Positions 1 to 5,842 of a stretch of DNA of 12,340 bases are shown piece by piece (within the stretch, counting starts at the first letter, position 1; every line of letters starts with the position of its first letter). The notes under the pieces were generated by a model, which made no database searches, had not been told where the DNA came from, and saw only the letters and a program-made list of their open reading frames with translations. Source of the DNA: Candidatus Helarchaeota archaeon. GTDB lineage: Archaea > Asgardarchaeota > Lokiarchaeia > Helarchaeales > HEL-GB-A. The translations under genes and the position numbers were made by a program. The stretch spans positions 1 to 12,340 of the forward strand of contig JAEOSY010000139.1 in NCBI GenBank assembly GCA_016840125.1, in the 5' to 3' direction.

Positions 1-1
1 A

Positions 2-565
2 TCTAAAACTGACACCCTCATTTCTAATTATTTAAAGAAGGAGAAGGGGAAAGAAAAAAAACTTCTAGGGACTAAACCTAGCGATATTGTTTGGCTTATT
101 AATTCGGAAGCCCGTATTAAGAATGCGATTTTTAAATTAATAGAAAAGTCCAATTCTTCAATAATCGTAAGTCTTCCCACACTTGATACTGTATCTTACA
201 ACCAAACCCGCCAAGAGATTCTTTCAGAACTTCAATCGGTCATTAAAGAAAAAAAGAATAAAATGGATCTAACCTTAATTTGGGAACTACGGGAGGGGAC
301 CGCAGATGAAAAAATTGCTAATACACTGTCGAAATACGGTGCCAATATATACCGGTGGACACCTAGAGAATTAGAGGAAGAATTACCTTTGCCTTTTGCC
401 GCTATTTTAATAGATAATTCGGAGGGTTTGATTGTTTTACAGAATAAAGCCCTTTCGACCCCAAAATTTGATCTAGCCCTCTGGATTCGCCACCCCGCCT
501 ACGTGGAACCATTCGAAAGTCTCATCCAATGGCTCAGGAAGGAGGCTTTCAAAAAATGGATCTGA
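2..565 (+). CDS. TrmB-family transcriptional regulator, C-terminal effector part (5' end outside window)
   Basis: The reading frame is open from the left edge and ends with TGA at 563-565, giving 187 residues with no start inside the window. What is visible resembles the C-terminal effector-binding half of archaeal TrmB-like regulators: a WLINSEARI segment opening a conserved helix, a SSIIVSLPT strand about 50 residues in, then an LTLIWELREG strand, a YGANIYRW strand and an AAILIDNSEGLIVL hairpin. In this family such a domain senses a small molecule, often a sugar, and controls an N-terminal winged-helix DNA-binding domain, which here would lie to the left of the window. The internal Met codon at 263 is not a likely start, because the family-like sequence continues well upstream of it. 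Target genes and ligand cannot be told from the sequence. The family call is by resemblance only. Confidence 0.6.
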   Translation, partial: SKTDTLISNYLKKEKGKEKKLLGTKPSDIVWLINSEARIKNAIFKLIEKSNSSIIVSLPTLDTVSYNQTRQEILSELQSVIKEKKNKMDLTLIWELREGTADEKIANTLSKYGANIYRWTPRELEEELPLPFAAILIDNSEGLIVLQNKALSTPKFDLALWIRHPAYVEPFESLIQWLRKEAFKKWI

Positions 566-614
566 AATTCTAATCATTCACACGTATTGAAAATATGCGC
601 AAAACTGAACCGAA

Positions 615-640
615 ATCTTTAAGTTGCATCCCCTATTGAA
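615..640 (+). promoter_or_regulatory. Candidate archaeal promoter for the 653-1543 gene
   Basis: A purine-rich CGAAA precedes a TATA-like CTTTAAGTT (617-625). Its centre lies about 30 bases before the ATG at 653, which would put the transcript start at or just before the start codon. The following AAGTTGCATCCCCTAT (621-636) recurs almost unchanged at 1561-1576, behind another TTTAAA box. Confidence 0.4.
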
Positions 641-652
641 GGTCATGATAGT

Positions 653-1543
653 ATGAGCATAAATTTCTATTCTGCGCACCTGTTTTTCGGATTCCCCCTC
701 TCATCGGAAGTCGGTGCCCAGCTAGCATCTGATACATCCTTCCAGAGTGCGGAGGCGAAAGCCGGCGTATTACTCCTTCACGAAGAGCTCGGAGAGTCCA
801 AGACGAGTTATTACCTGCACCTCACTGAACTGTACTACTATATTTCATTTTCCTACCGAAGATTTCATTTACTCTCAGAAGATTTTTATGAAAGAAGACC
901 TGTTTTCTTGGGCGGACTAGATAAGGCTATCGAAGCTCAGTGCAAGAGTTCAATTGGAGACGCCGTTACGTTTCCTCCCTCATATATGTATAGAAGGCTA
1001 TCCTTTCAATCATACATGTTCTGGTTACGGAGTGGAGAAGAAGTATTCGTTATGTTTTTTTATGGTTTTGTACCTCAAACCGCCTTTGAGATGAAGCAGG
1101 TGAAGATCTTCCGGGACTTCCTTGCGCAGTACTTCCCGGAGCTATTTATTGAGCCTGAGGATAGTGACTTTCTGGAAATGCGCGAGCCCGTGGAGTTACG
1201 TGACCTGTTAGATAGTGACCGTTACGAGAACGGGTTCAAGGCGGATTTCAACGCCTACCTTGCCGCGCAAACCGACAGTGCGATCCAATTCGATTGGTAT
1301 TGGTATGATGGATTCGTGCACGAAGGGCGCGAAGAGCCCCTCTGCTACTTCTACCTCCCCGACACCTTCCACCAGGTGGGCACCTCCTTCCATCCACCGC
1401 GAACACGCGTTAGTTTCCACCTGAATCCCCCCTATACCACAACTCAACCCCTCAAGGATATTTGTGATGCCCACGGTCTAGATTGGCAGCCCCCAGCCTT
1501 CCACCTCATCTTAGCCTATGAACCATCCCCTCCATCATTTTAA
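653..1543 (+). CDS. Unknown aromatic-rich soluble protein
   Basis: This 296-residue protein is not one I recognise. Roughly one residue in five is Phe, Tyr or Trp, including clusters such as LYYYISFSYRRF near residue 60, MFFYGF near residue 135 and DWYWYDGF near residue 215. There is no signal peptide or clear membrane segment, and no Cys/His cluster suggesting a metal site, so a soluble cytoplasmic protein is most likely. The C-terminal third is Pro-rich and very GC-rich: bases 1321-1380 are about 65% G+C, against roughly a third for the kinase genes on the right. The ATG at 653 is preceded by AAGG about 10 bases upstream and by a TATA-like box about 30 bases upstream. The shadow frames in 1208-1474 are less protein-like. 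No function is proposed; GC bias and promoter position support a real gene. Confidence 0.6.
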   Translation: MSINFYSAHLFFGFPLSSEVGAQLASDTSFQSAEAKAGVLLLHEELGESKTSYYLHLTELYYYISFSYRRFHLLSEDFYERRPVFLGGLDKAIEAQCKSSIGDAVTFPPSYMYRRLSFQSYMFWLRSGEEVFVMFFYGFVPQTAFEMKQVKIFRDFLAQYFPELFIEPEDSDFLEMREPVELRDLLDSDRYENGFKADFNAYLAAQTDSAIQFDWYWYDGFVHEGREEPLCYFYLPDTFHQVGTSFHPPRTRVSFHLNPPYTTTQPLKDICDAHGLDWQPPAFHLILAYEPSPPSF

Positions 1544-1551
1544 AAGACACA

Positions 1552-1579
1552 ACATTTAAAAAGTTCAATCCCCTATAAC
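1552..1579 (+). promoter_or_regulatory. Candidate promoter for the structured spacer and 1838 ORF
   Basis: ACATTTAAAAAG (1552-1563) is a good TATA-like box just after the stop of the 653 gene. It is followed by AAGTTCAATCCCCTAT (1561-1576), matching 14 of 16 positions of the segment after the box upstream of 653. The expected transcript start is near 1580. That would give a leader of about 260 bases before the ORF at 1838. Confidence 0.35.
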
Positions 1580-1642
1580 ATAGCTTCTTTCCTAAACCTT
1601 TCTTATCCTATTCAACCGGGGAGTTAGACACATACCAGCACG

Positions 1643-1702
1643 CCCCGCAGAGAAAACCTAGACGGGGAGTGAATACGCCACCTATCGTATTCAGTAAGGT
1701 GG
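1643..1702 (+). other. Candidate structured RNA: hairpin plus possible H-type pseudoknot
   Basis: Two helices sit side by side. CCCCG (1643-1647) pairs with CGGGG (1663-1667). GAATACG (1671-1677) pairs perfectly with CGTATTC (1686-1692). The loop of the second helix holds CCACCT (1678-1683), which is complementary to AGGTGG (1697-1702), so a pseudoknot could form, with a short 4-base connecting loop. A further 6-bp hairpin with an ACGT tetraloop lies at 1779-1794. The stretch lies in a 294-base spacer with no convincing ORF. It could be a leader of the downstream ORF or a small RNA. No known RNA family was recognised. Confidence 0.3.
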
Positions 1703-1837
1703 GTGGAGTCAGGCGAGGATAGAATTGAGGTTGTGGGTTCAAAGGATTAGAGGGTTCGTTCTCCATGTTCATGATCCCTACGGTACGTGCCGTACTTCTA
1801 TTTTTCCTTGCCTAGCACTTGGATGAGTGATTGAATT

Positions 1838-2077
1838 ATGATGTTGAAGAGTTTGGCTGGGCAGCCCCGCGAGGTGCAGCTCCAGCTGTTGGATGGCACT
1901 ACACATACTTTCCCTACCAGCGCAAAGTACGCCGTACGGGAAATCTTCCTCCAAATCCCGGACGACACCATCAAGACTGAATTCCTTAACCTGCTTGCGA
2001 CGTATGTACAAATCAGACAATCCCGAGATCTTACGAATCGAGATCTTAAGAAATATATGAGCAAAAGCGTGCTTTAA
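1838..2077 (+). CDS. Small unknown protein, 79 residues
   Basis: I do not recognise this protein. It is hydrophilic and looks mostly helical, with a basic C-terminus that includes a five-residue near-repeat (RDLTN-RDLKK) encoded by two in-frame CGAGATCTTA copies. There is no membrane segment and no metal-binding cluster. The first ATG (1838) is followed at once by a second (1841); an upstream in-frame TGA (1829-1831) rules out a longer form. No strong ribosome site is visible, only GGATGAGTGA ending 7 bases upstream. Third codon positions are G/C-rich in this frame, as in the 653 gene. That favours it over two overlapping minus-strand frames (1778-2020 and 1798-2064). It may be read from the promoter near 1552. 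A chance ORF cannot be excluded. Confidence 0.4.
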   Translation: MMLKSLAGQPREVQLQLLDGTTHTFPTSAKYAVREIFLQIPDDTIKTEFLNLLATYVQIRQSRDLTNRDLKKYMSKSVL

Positions 2078-2275
2078 AAAAGGAAGATCCCCCTTTCATC
2101 ATTTAGAATGCTCACACTAAGCTTGGATCTTCTCTAACTTTAACCTCAACCTAGAATGCATGAATCTACTCTGGTTCTGATAGTCCGAATATTTATAGTT
2201 ACAGCTCCACCGTGACACCTTGATGATAAGTGGACCATTTGAAAAAGTAATGGGAGGCGTTCTAACGATAAGATC

Positions 2276-2297
2276 TCGGGGGTGAAGTGTGGGGGCA
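2276..2297 (+). repeat. Copy of a ~20-base element (direct copy at 2825, inverted copy at 2916)
   Basis: Bases here read TCGGGGGTGAAGTGTG followed by GGGGCA. The copy at 2825 reads TCGGGTGTGAAGTGTG followed by ATGGGCA. They differ by one substitution and a small length change. The two direct copies lie on either side of the zinc-ribbon gene. The rest of 2078-2336 shows no convincing gene or RNA. Confidence 0.45.
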
Positions 2298-2336
2298 CAT
2301 CCTACCTCAAATCCGATTTCTTTAAACTCAAATAAC

Positions 2337-2798
2337 TTATAATTCCAATTTCTTTCCACATGCAGCACAATAGGTGGCATCGGATGGTAGTGGGGTACCG
2401 CAATGGATACAATACTTTGAACCCTGTGCCTCCATAACATTCTCTGGAAAACAGGTTTTCAAAAAAGTAGCAAGTTGGATAACCTCTTCCTTAATCAGGG
2501 AACCAAACATCCAAGCCAAGAATCGAACCTTCTCAGAAAGGATGACCTTTTGCATACCACGATGAGGTCTAATCTGAATTTCAAGCCATCGCCGCGTCTG
2601 TCGATCGGTCCAAAAAAAGGCATCCCAGCCAGCATAAGAATTAATATAGGTCTCAGGAATTTCAGTTTTTATTCTAAATTCATTTCGTTCCAGCCACTCC
2701 TTCGCCTTCTTGAAAATTTTACTCGCAGAAACTCCGAGATAAAACTCCTCTTGATACTTATTCACTCCGATACTCTTCATCCCTACAAGGATAAGCAT
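2337..2798 (-). CDS. Zinc-ribbon protein with unknown N-terminal domain
   Basis: The 153-residue product ends in a compact zinc ribbon: Cys130-x2-Cys133 and Cys144-x2-Cys147 in the arrangement YCIHCG...YCAACGKKL, typical of archaeal and bacterial zinc-ribbon tails that bind one Zn2+. Residues about 14-120 form a mixed alpha/beta domain with no membrane segment. It starts with a Tyr/Phe-rich strand and a long helix (SKIFKKAKEWLERN) and has a conserved-looking WLEIQI strand. I do not recognise this part. The function may be nucleic-acid or protein binding, but that is a guess. The start is uncertain: Met1 (2798) lacks a strong ribosome site, and Met7 (2780) directly follows TAGGG, too close to act as one. 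The gene stands alone on this strand, between two copies of the ~20-base element. Confidence 0.7.
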   Translation of the reverse strand: MLILVGMKSIGVNKYQEEFYLGVSASKIFKKAKEWLERNEFRIKTEIPETYINSYAGWDAFFWTDRQTRRWLEIQIRPHRGMQKVILSEKVRFLAWMFGSLIKEEVIQLATFLKTCFPENVMEAQGSKYCIHCGTPLPSDATYCAACGKKLEL

Positions 2799-2824
2799 CT
2801 CTGGATCATACTAACGGCAATACA

Positions 2825-2935
2825 TCGGGTGTGAAGTGTGATGGGCAGCCCCGTTTTGTGAAAAGGGGGAGGGGAGGAGGGAATAATAAATTTCAACAAA
2901 AGTAGAGGGACTTGCCTGCCATCCTTCACATCCGA
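2825..2935. repeat. Imperfect palindromic element with inner hairpin
   Basis: The left arm (2825-2848) and right arm (2916-2935) are inverted copies: CTGCC-ATC-CTTCACA-YCCGA matches on both, with a 1-base and a 3-base gap. Inside, CCCC-G-TTTT-GTG-AAAA-GGGG (2849-2868) forms a second hairpin with one bulged G. The arms also match the lone copy at 2276-2297. It could be a small non-autonomous mobile element, a structured RNA or paired operator sites. Confidence 0.4.
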
Positions 2936-3087
2936 CTCGCACTGGAGGTATTAAGTCAGTACTTCTTTAAAAAGTTTATTCTTAAAGCCCTTACCCTTTT
3001 GTGCGATGCATTATTGGGGGTTTAGGGAAGACCGAGAGAATTACCATTGGAAAGTCGTGTGAAAATGGATAAGGTCGCAGTTTTTTG

Positions 3088-3110
3088 GCAAAAACCATCA
3101 TAAAAAAATA
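3088..3110 (-). terminator. U-rich archaeal-type terminator after the 3123 gene
   Basis: Read on the minus strand, the region just past the stop of the 3123-3419 gene carries a run of seven T (3102-3108) and then a run of five T (3090-3094). The second run is part of a 6-bp stem (3080-3095). T-runs of this kind end transcription in archaea. Confidence 0.4.
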
Positions 3111-3122
3111 GGGGGACTCCGC

Positions 3123-3419
3123 CTAATTGAAGATTATAGTCAACCGCCTACCAAAGATCTGCTTGAGAATATGGTCGAAGAACGGGTGGCGATCCAGCGC
3201 CTTGAGAATCAGGCGGATCTCCTTAGTCAAAAACCGTCCATCTTTGTAAATGCAGTCATTAATAAATTTCTCGATTAGGCTGGAAGGGATACATCGTAAC
3301 TCTACGAATTCAGACTTTTTATCAGAAACAACCTGAATGATGGTCGAAGCTATTTCGACGGGGCGTAATTTTTTATAAGTTCCCCATCTCCATTTTTCAC
3401 CCAAGCGCCGAAAGTCCAA
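3123..3419 (-). CDS. Small unknown protein; true start probably further upstream
   Basis: I do not recognise this product. The 98-residue form begins at a TTG (3419), but the same frame is open to 3503. The 28 residues upstream of that TTG look fully coding (the frame reads QKWSEAEITKRVLLYNEIEK), continuing smoothly into FLLDFRRLGEKW. No ATG, GTG or TTG exists in that extension, whose last in-frame stop is at 3506-3504. The extension overlaps the end of the M28 gene and is in the -1 frame relative to it. So the protein is probably about 115-125 residues, starting at a non-standard codon (ATA at 3497 or ATT at 3488), or is made by coupled or shifted translation, or contains an indel. It is charged, mostly helical and lacks membrane segments. 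It is probably co-transcribed with the M28 gene. Confidence 0.5.
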   Translation of the reverse strand: MDFRRLGEKWRWGTYKKLRPVEIASTIIQVVSDKKSEFVELRCIPSSLIEKFINDCIYKDGRFLTKEIRLILKALDRHPFFDHILKQIFGRRLTIIFN

Positions 3420-3493
3420 GAGAAATTTTTCAATTTCATTATAAAGAAGGACGCGCTTCGTAATTTCTGCTTCAGACCACTTTTGAATATTAC

Positions 3494-5089
3494 TTATTTG
3501 TTTTTAATGACATAAGCATTTTTGATCGATGAATATTCATTACCGAAATTATCCATTACAGTTAATTTTACCTCGTGTTGGCCAATTTTATTAAAGAACT
3601 GTGGAACAATTGGAGCGTGCACCTCTTTTTTACCATCAATTGTCCATTTTAAACTGACAATGATTCTGTCTGTACTCAAATAGGATGTTAAATATAGAAG
3701 GGCGGTGGTACCTTTGATCATTGGATTGGGTATAATATTGAAATTGAAATAGATATCCCCTCGTTTAGTGGGATCGGGTTTATTAGGAAAAGAAATCCCT
3801 TTCCTATCGGCTTCTCTAATAAGATTGGTTGGGGTTTGATGTAATTTATGCAATATTTCTAGATGTGCCTTTGCAGTCCGCTCTAATTGATCCGGTAGTA
3901 CTTTATCGGCGGTATCTTCAATGGTGTGATAGAATATTCCCTTTCCAATCATCATGATACTTGGTACTTTTGCCGCAACTAATGGCCCTAAATCTGAATA
4001 GGGACCCGCCACCGCGGAAACATGCATTGCAGGAAATAAATGGTATTTAAACACCGCATCTGAGAGGAACTCGAAGAGAACTTGGTTATCCGTAGTAAAT
4101 AATCCCTTGGCTTCATCTAATTGCGTTCCAATAACATTCCGTGAGGGACTCGCGAGAGTGAAGCCCTTCGAACCAAAACCATCAACCATGCAATAAGTGG
4201 ATATTTTATCGAACCATTCGTGATGCGTTCTGGCGAATTCTATCACCCCAATCGATCCCACTTCATGCCCTGCGAATCCAGCGAAGACCATGGTTTTTTT
4301 TCTGTCCTTTTTTGGAATTTGGCTGAAATAATGCGCAATTTCCAGAAATCCTGCGTTGCCACCTGCGTTATCAATGGCTCCATCAAACCAACTGTCAATG
4401 TGAGTACCAATAAGGATGATTTCATCTTGTTTTGTACCTGGTAAAGTTCCAATTAAATTGTCAGTTGGAGCAGGTTTAATACTTGTTTCTAGCAAAATAC
4501 TTGCTGTCAATTGTTCCTCCGATTGCATTAACGCTTTCAGATATTGACCCGGTTCTAATCCTATATACAAGGAAGGAATGCTACCACTTTGAAGATCTGT
4601 ATCTTTAAATGTTTGATGACGGGTTGCGTATTCCGCAAAAATAGTGCCTGGGGGTGTATCATGTATTCCAATGAGCCCAAGTGCTCCCTTTTTTCTTGCC
4701 CGCTCATAGGCGCGGAAAAAATCCATGGTAGGAAAAAAATTCATCATACGAAATGAATCTACAACAATAATTTTTCCTTTAACTTCCTTTCGCTTGAATT
4801 CCTTCTCTGTCCCTAAACCCACATAGACTAATTCTGCCTCAATCCTCCCCACTTCGGCTGAATTGGAATGCCAAGCAGGTAAGCAATTAATTATTGTTTC
4901 ATTATTCGGGAGAGAGTCACATTTGACTGTCAGATCCCATTTGGTGGGGGTATATAATAACATTTCAAAGGGCTCTAAGCGCGTATCCTGAAGCCCAAAT
5001 TCATCAAACTTTTTAAGAATGAACTCTGCAGTCTGATGTGCTTCAGGAGTACCTGGTCTGCGCCAGCCTATCTTAATAAAATCCATCAT
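3494..5089 (-). CDS. M28-family zinc metallopeptidase with PA domain and C-terminal beta domain
   Basis: The 531-residue protein opens with RRPGT (10-14), the usual lead-in of M28 aminopeptidases. A protease-associated insert spans about 85-205 (VKGKIIVVD, ARKKGALGLIGI). The catalytic domain carries the family zinc sites: His230-x-Asp232 in GTHIDSW, bridging Asp240 in IDNAGG, Glu276 in AGHE, Asp303, and His388 in FYHTIEDTAD. The position normally held by the catalytic Glu of the EE pair is His275. About 95 C-terminal residues look like a PKD-like beta domain ending KLTVMDNFGNEYSS. Known members trim amino acids from peptides or proteins. No signal peptide is visible. The frame is coding-like for 22 more codons upstream (to 5155), without any start codon, up to a stop in the 38-base repeat. 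The 5' end may therefore have been cut. Alternatively, TTTAAGAA in the repeat may be the promoter and ATG 5089 the start. Confidence 0.85.
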   Translation of the reverse strand: MMDFIKIGWRRPGTPEAHQTAEFILKKFDEFGLQDTRLEPFEMLLYTPTKWDLTVKCDSLPNNETIINCLPAWHSNSAEVGRIEAELVYVGLGTEKEFKRKEVKGKIIVVDSFRMMNFFPTMDFFRAYERARKKGALGLIGIHDTPPGTIFAEYATRHQTFKDTDLQSGSIPSLYIGLEPGQYLKALMQSEEQLTASILLETSIKPAPTDNLIGTLPGTKQDEIILIGTHIDSWFDGAIDNAGGNAGFLEIAHYFSQIPKKDRKKTMVFAGFAGHEVGSIGVIEFARTHHEWFDKISTYCMVDGFGSKGFTLASPSRNVIGTQLDEAKGLFTTDNQVLFEFLSDAVFKYHLFPAMHVSAVAGPYSDLGPLVAAKVPSIMMIGKGIFYHTIEDTADKVLPDQLERTAKAHLEILHKLHQTPTNLIREADRKGISFPNKPDPTKRGDIYFNFNIIPNPMIKGTTALLYLTSYLSTDRIIVSLKWTIDGKKEVHAPIVPQFFNKIGQHEVKLTVMDNFGNEYSSIKNAYVIKNK

Positions 5090-5137
5090 GGACTCATATA
5101 GCTGAGAACCTGAAATCTGATCAATGGTTTTAATAAT

Positions 5138-5175
5138 AAATCCCTTCTTAAACTGCTATGTCATTGAATATCAAG
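5138..5175. repeat. 38-base direct repeat, copy 1
   Basis: Begins AAATCCCTTCTTAAACTGCT and ends TGAATATCAAG. It matches 6249-6286 in 37 of 38 positions (A5170 versus G6281), with no similarity beyond the ends. This copy lies between the 5' end of the M28 frame and the remnant of a dehydratase-like gene. On the minus strand it supplies the stops that close both frames. Together the two copies bracket a 1.1-kb segment with a toxin-antitoxin pair. Confidence 0.85.
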
Positions 5176-5268
5176 ATTTTTTCTTGATATCTGCTTGCCA
5201 AACAAAAAGCGATTATATTCCTGTTCCTTTATGCTTTCAAGATACTCTTTCGGGGTTTTTAAAGTCAC
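5161..5268 (-). pseudogene. 5' remnant of a 4-hydroxybutyryl-CoA dehydratase / HpaB-type hydroxylase gene
   Basis: A GTG at 5268 with a good ribosome site (GAGAGG, ending 7 bases upstream) opens a 35-residue frame reading VTLKTPKEYLESIKEQEYNR, then FLFGKQIS. This matches the start of the 4-hydroxyphenylacetate 3-hydroxylase / 4-hydroxybutyryl-CoA dehydratase family, whose members begin with a Thr-x-x-x-Tyr-Ile-Glu-Ser-Leu segment followed by a Val-Tyr-x-x-Gly-Glu-x-Ile strand. Full members are about 500 residues. Here the similarity ends near residue 28, where a perfect inverted repeat starts, and the frame stops at TGA inside the 38-base repeat. A TATA-like box lies about 30 bases upstream, so the remnant may still be transcribed. 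The family call rests on a short segment and should be taken as likely, not certain. Confidence 0.5.
5168..5190. repeat. Perfect 9-bp inverted repeat at the junction
   Basis: ATATCAAGA (5168-5176) and TCTTGATAT (5182-5190) are perfect inverted copies around five T. The left arm overlaps the last bases of repeat copy 1. The right arm lies where similarity of the dehydratase-like remnant ends. No such hairpin is present at copy 2. It may be an end of a lost element or a weak terminator. Confidence 0.55.
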
Positions 5269-5290
5269 AATTCATCCTCTCATAAGGTGA

Positions 5291-5304
5291 GCATATATAT
5301 TCGG
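5291..5304 (-). promoter_or_regulatory. Candidate promoter of the dehydratase-like remnant
   Basis: On the minus strand CCCGAATATATATG places a BRE-like CGAA directly before a TATATATG box (5293-5300). The box centre is about 28 bases before the GTG at 5268, so the transcript would be leaderless or nearly so, which fits poorly with the strong ribosome site. Confidence 0.4.
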
Positions 5305-5329
5305 GCAAATGGCGATTGATATTTATCTC

Positions 5330-5842
5330 TTATTTGATTTTATTAATTATTTTACTAACTAATTTAGGGTGAAACCTATACTCTTCTACATGAGTTTGAA
5401 TATTTTTCAGAAGATTTAGCGTATCCTTTTTATTTATTCTACCGAGTTTATAAGATTTTAAAATAATTCCCAAAGTTCCTACAACTTGAAATCCTTCAGA
5501 TTGCATTACAATTCTTACTTTATTTTCATTCGCTAAACAATATGATACATTAAAATCTTTCGCCAAGACAATGATAGAACTTTCCCCCTCATGAATACTA
5601 TATTTTTTCATCATCGCCGTAACTTCATTTTTTTCAACCTGTTTTACTATAATTAGCTCTTTTTGTAAAAAATCTTTTAGGACAAATGCATCCTTTTTTT
5701 CTAAGGCTATTCCTTGCGTAACAGTTTCATTGTAAACAATATCCGAAATATAAATCCTTGAAAATTGATCTTGTAAAAGTTCTAGTCTATTTAATTTAGA
5801 AAGATGAATAAGAACATCGGAATCACTTACTGCCAAAAGCAT
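5330..5842 (-). CDS. PIN-domain toxin, DUF3368 type (VapC-like)
   Basis: The 170-residue protein has the layout of DUF3368 PIN nucleases, which cleave RNA and act as toxins paired with UPF0175 antitoxins. Visible marks are Asp7 in AVSDSDVLIHLSKLNRLELL, Glu39 in DIVYNET, Glu87 in HEGES, and the closing VVGTLGIILKSYKLGRI (120-136). The usual second acidic pair before Arg110 (commonly Asp-Asp) is Asn105-Glu106 here, so the metal site is altered though not empty. The ATG at 5842 lies within the end of the antitoxin gene (20-base overlap) and is served by GAGGAATT about 8 bases upstream, which is a typical coupled arrangement. The last 25 residues form a basic tail. The pair sits between two 38-base direct repeats and next to gene remnants, consistent with a mobile or plasmid-like origin. 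Activity cannot be judged from sequence. Confidence 0.8.
   Translation of the reverse strand: MLLAVSDSDVLIHLSKLNRLELLQDQFSRIYISDIVYNETVTQGIALEKKDAFVLKDFLQKELIIVKQVEKNEVTAMMKKYSIHEGESSIIVLAKDFNVSYCLANENKVRIVMQSEGFQVVGTLGIILKSYKLGRINKKDTLNLLKNIQTHVEEYRFHPKLVSKIINKIK

Larger units (their letters stand above)
2799..3122. other. Gene-free stretch holding a palindrome and a G-rich purine tract
   Basis: No reading frame here looks like a protein on either strand. The left third contains the inverted-repeat structure at 2825-2935 and a homopurine run with G-runs of 5, 4, 2 and 3 (2865-2881). The right end holds T-runs on the minus strand that probably end the transcript of the gene at 3123. The middle (2940-3080) shows nothing I can name. 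No tRNA or known structured RNA was recognised. Confidence 0.5.

Noticed and set aside
1720..1775. Possible tRNA T-arm (GTGGGTTCAAAGGATT)
   Set aside because: The loop resembles GGTTCAA, but no acceptor, D or anticodon stems can be placed around it.
1778..2064. Two overlapping minus-strand frames opposite the 1838-2077 ORF
   Set aside because: They overlap each other and the plus-strand ORF. The plus frame has the G/C-rich third positions seen in the neighbouring gene and a more natural protein pattern. A minus-strand gene cannot be fully excluded.
2117..2440. Minus-strand frame of 107 residues past the end of the zinc-ribbon gene
   Set aside because: It overlaps the zinc-ribbon coding region out of frame for about 100 bases. 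It has no recognisable pattern and contains the repeat element at 2276, so it is probably a chance frame.
2475..2834. Plus-strand frame opposite the zinc-ribbon gene
   Set aside because: It is a shadow of the minus-strand gene, whose CxxC pairs leave no doubt about strand.
2842..2881. G-quadruplex in the G-rich purine run
   Set aside because: One of the four adjacent G-runs has only two G, so a three-layer form needs a distant run and a long loop. It is mentioned only as composition.
3480..3510. Programmed -1 frameshift joining the M28 and downstream frames
   Set aside because: The run T-TAA-AAA-C does not give good re-pairing at a standard slippery heptamer, and the M28 C-terminus looks like a natural domain end. 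It is kept only as one option in the finding.
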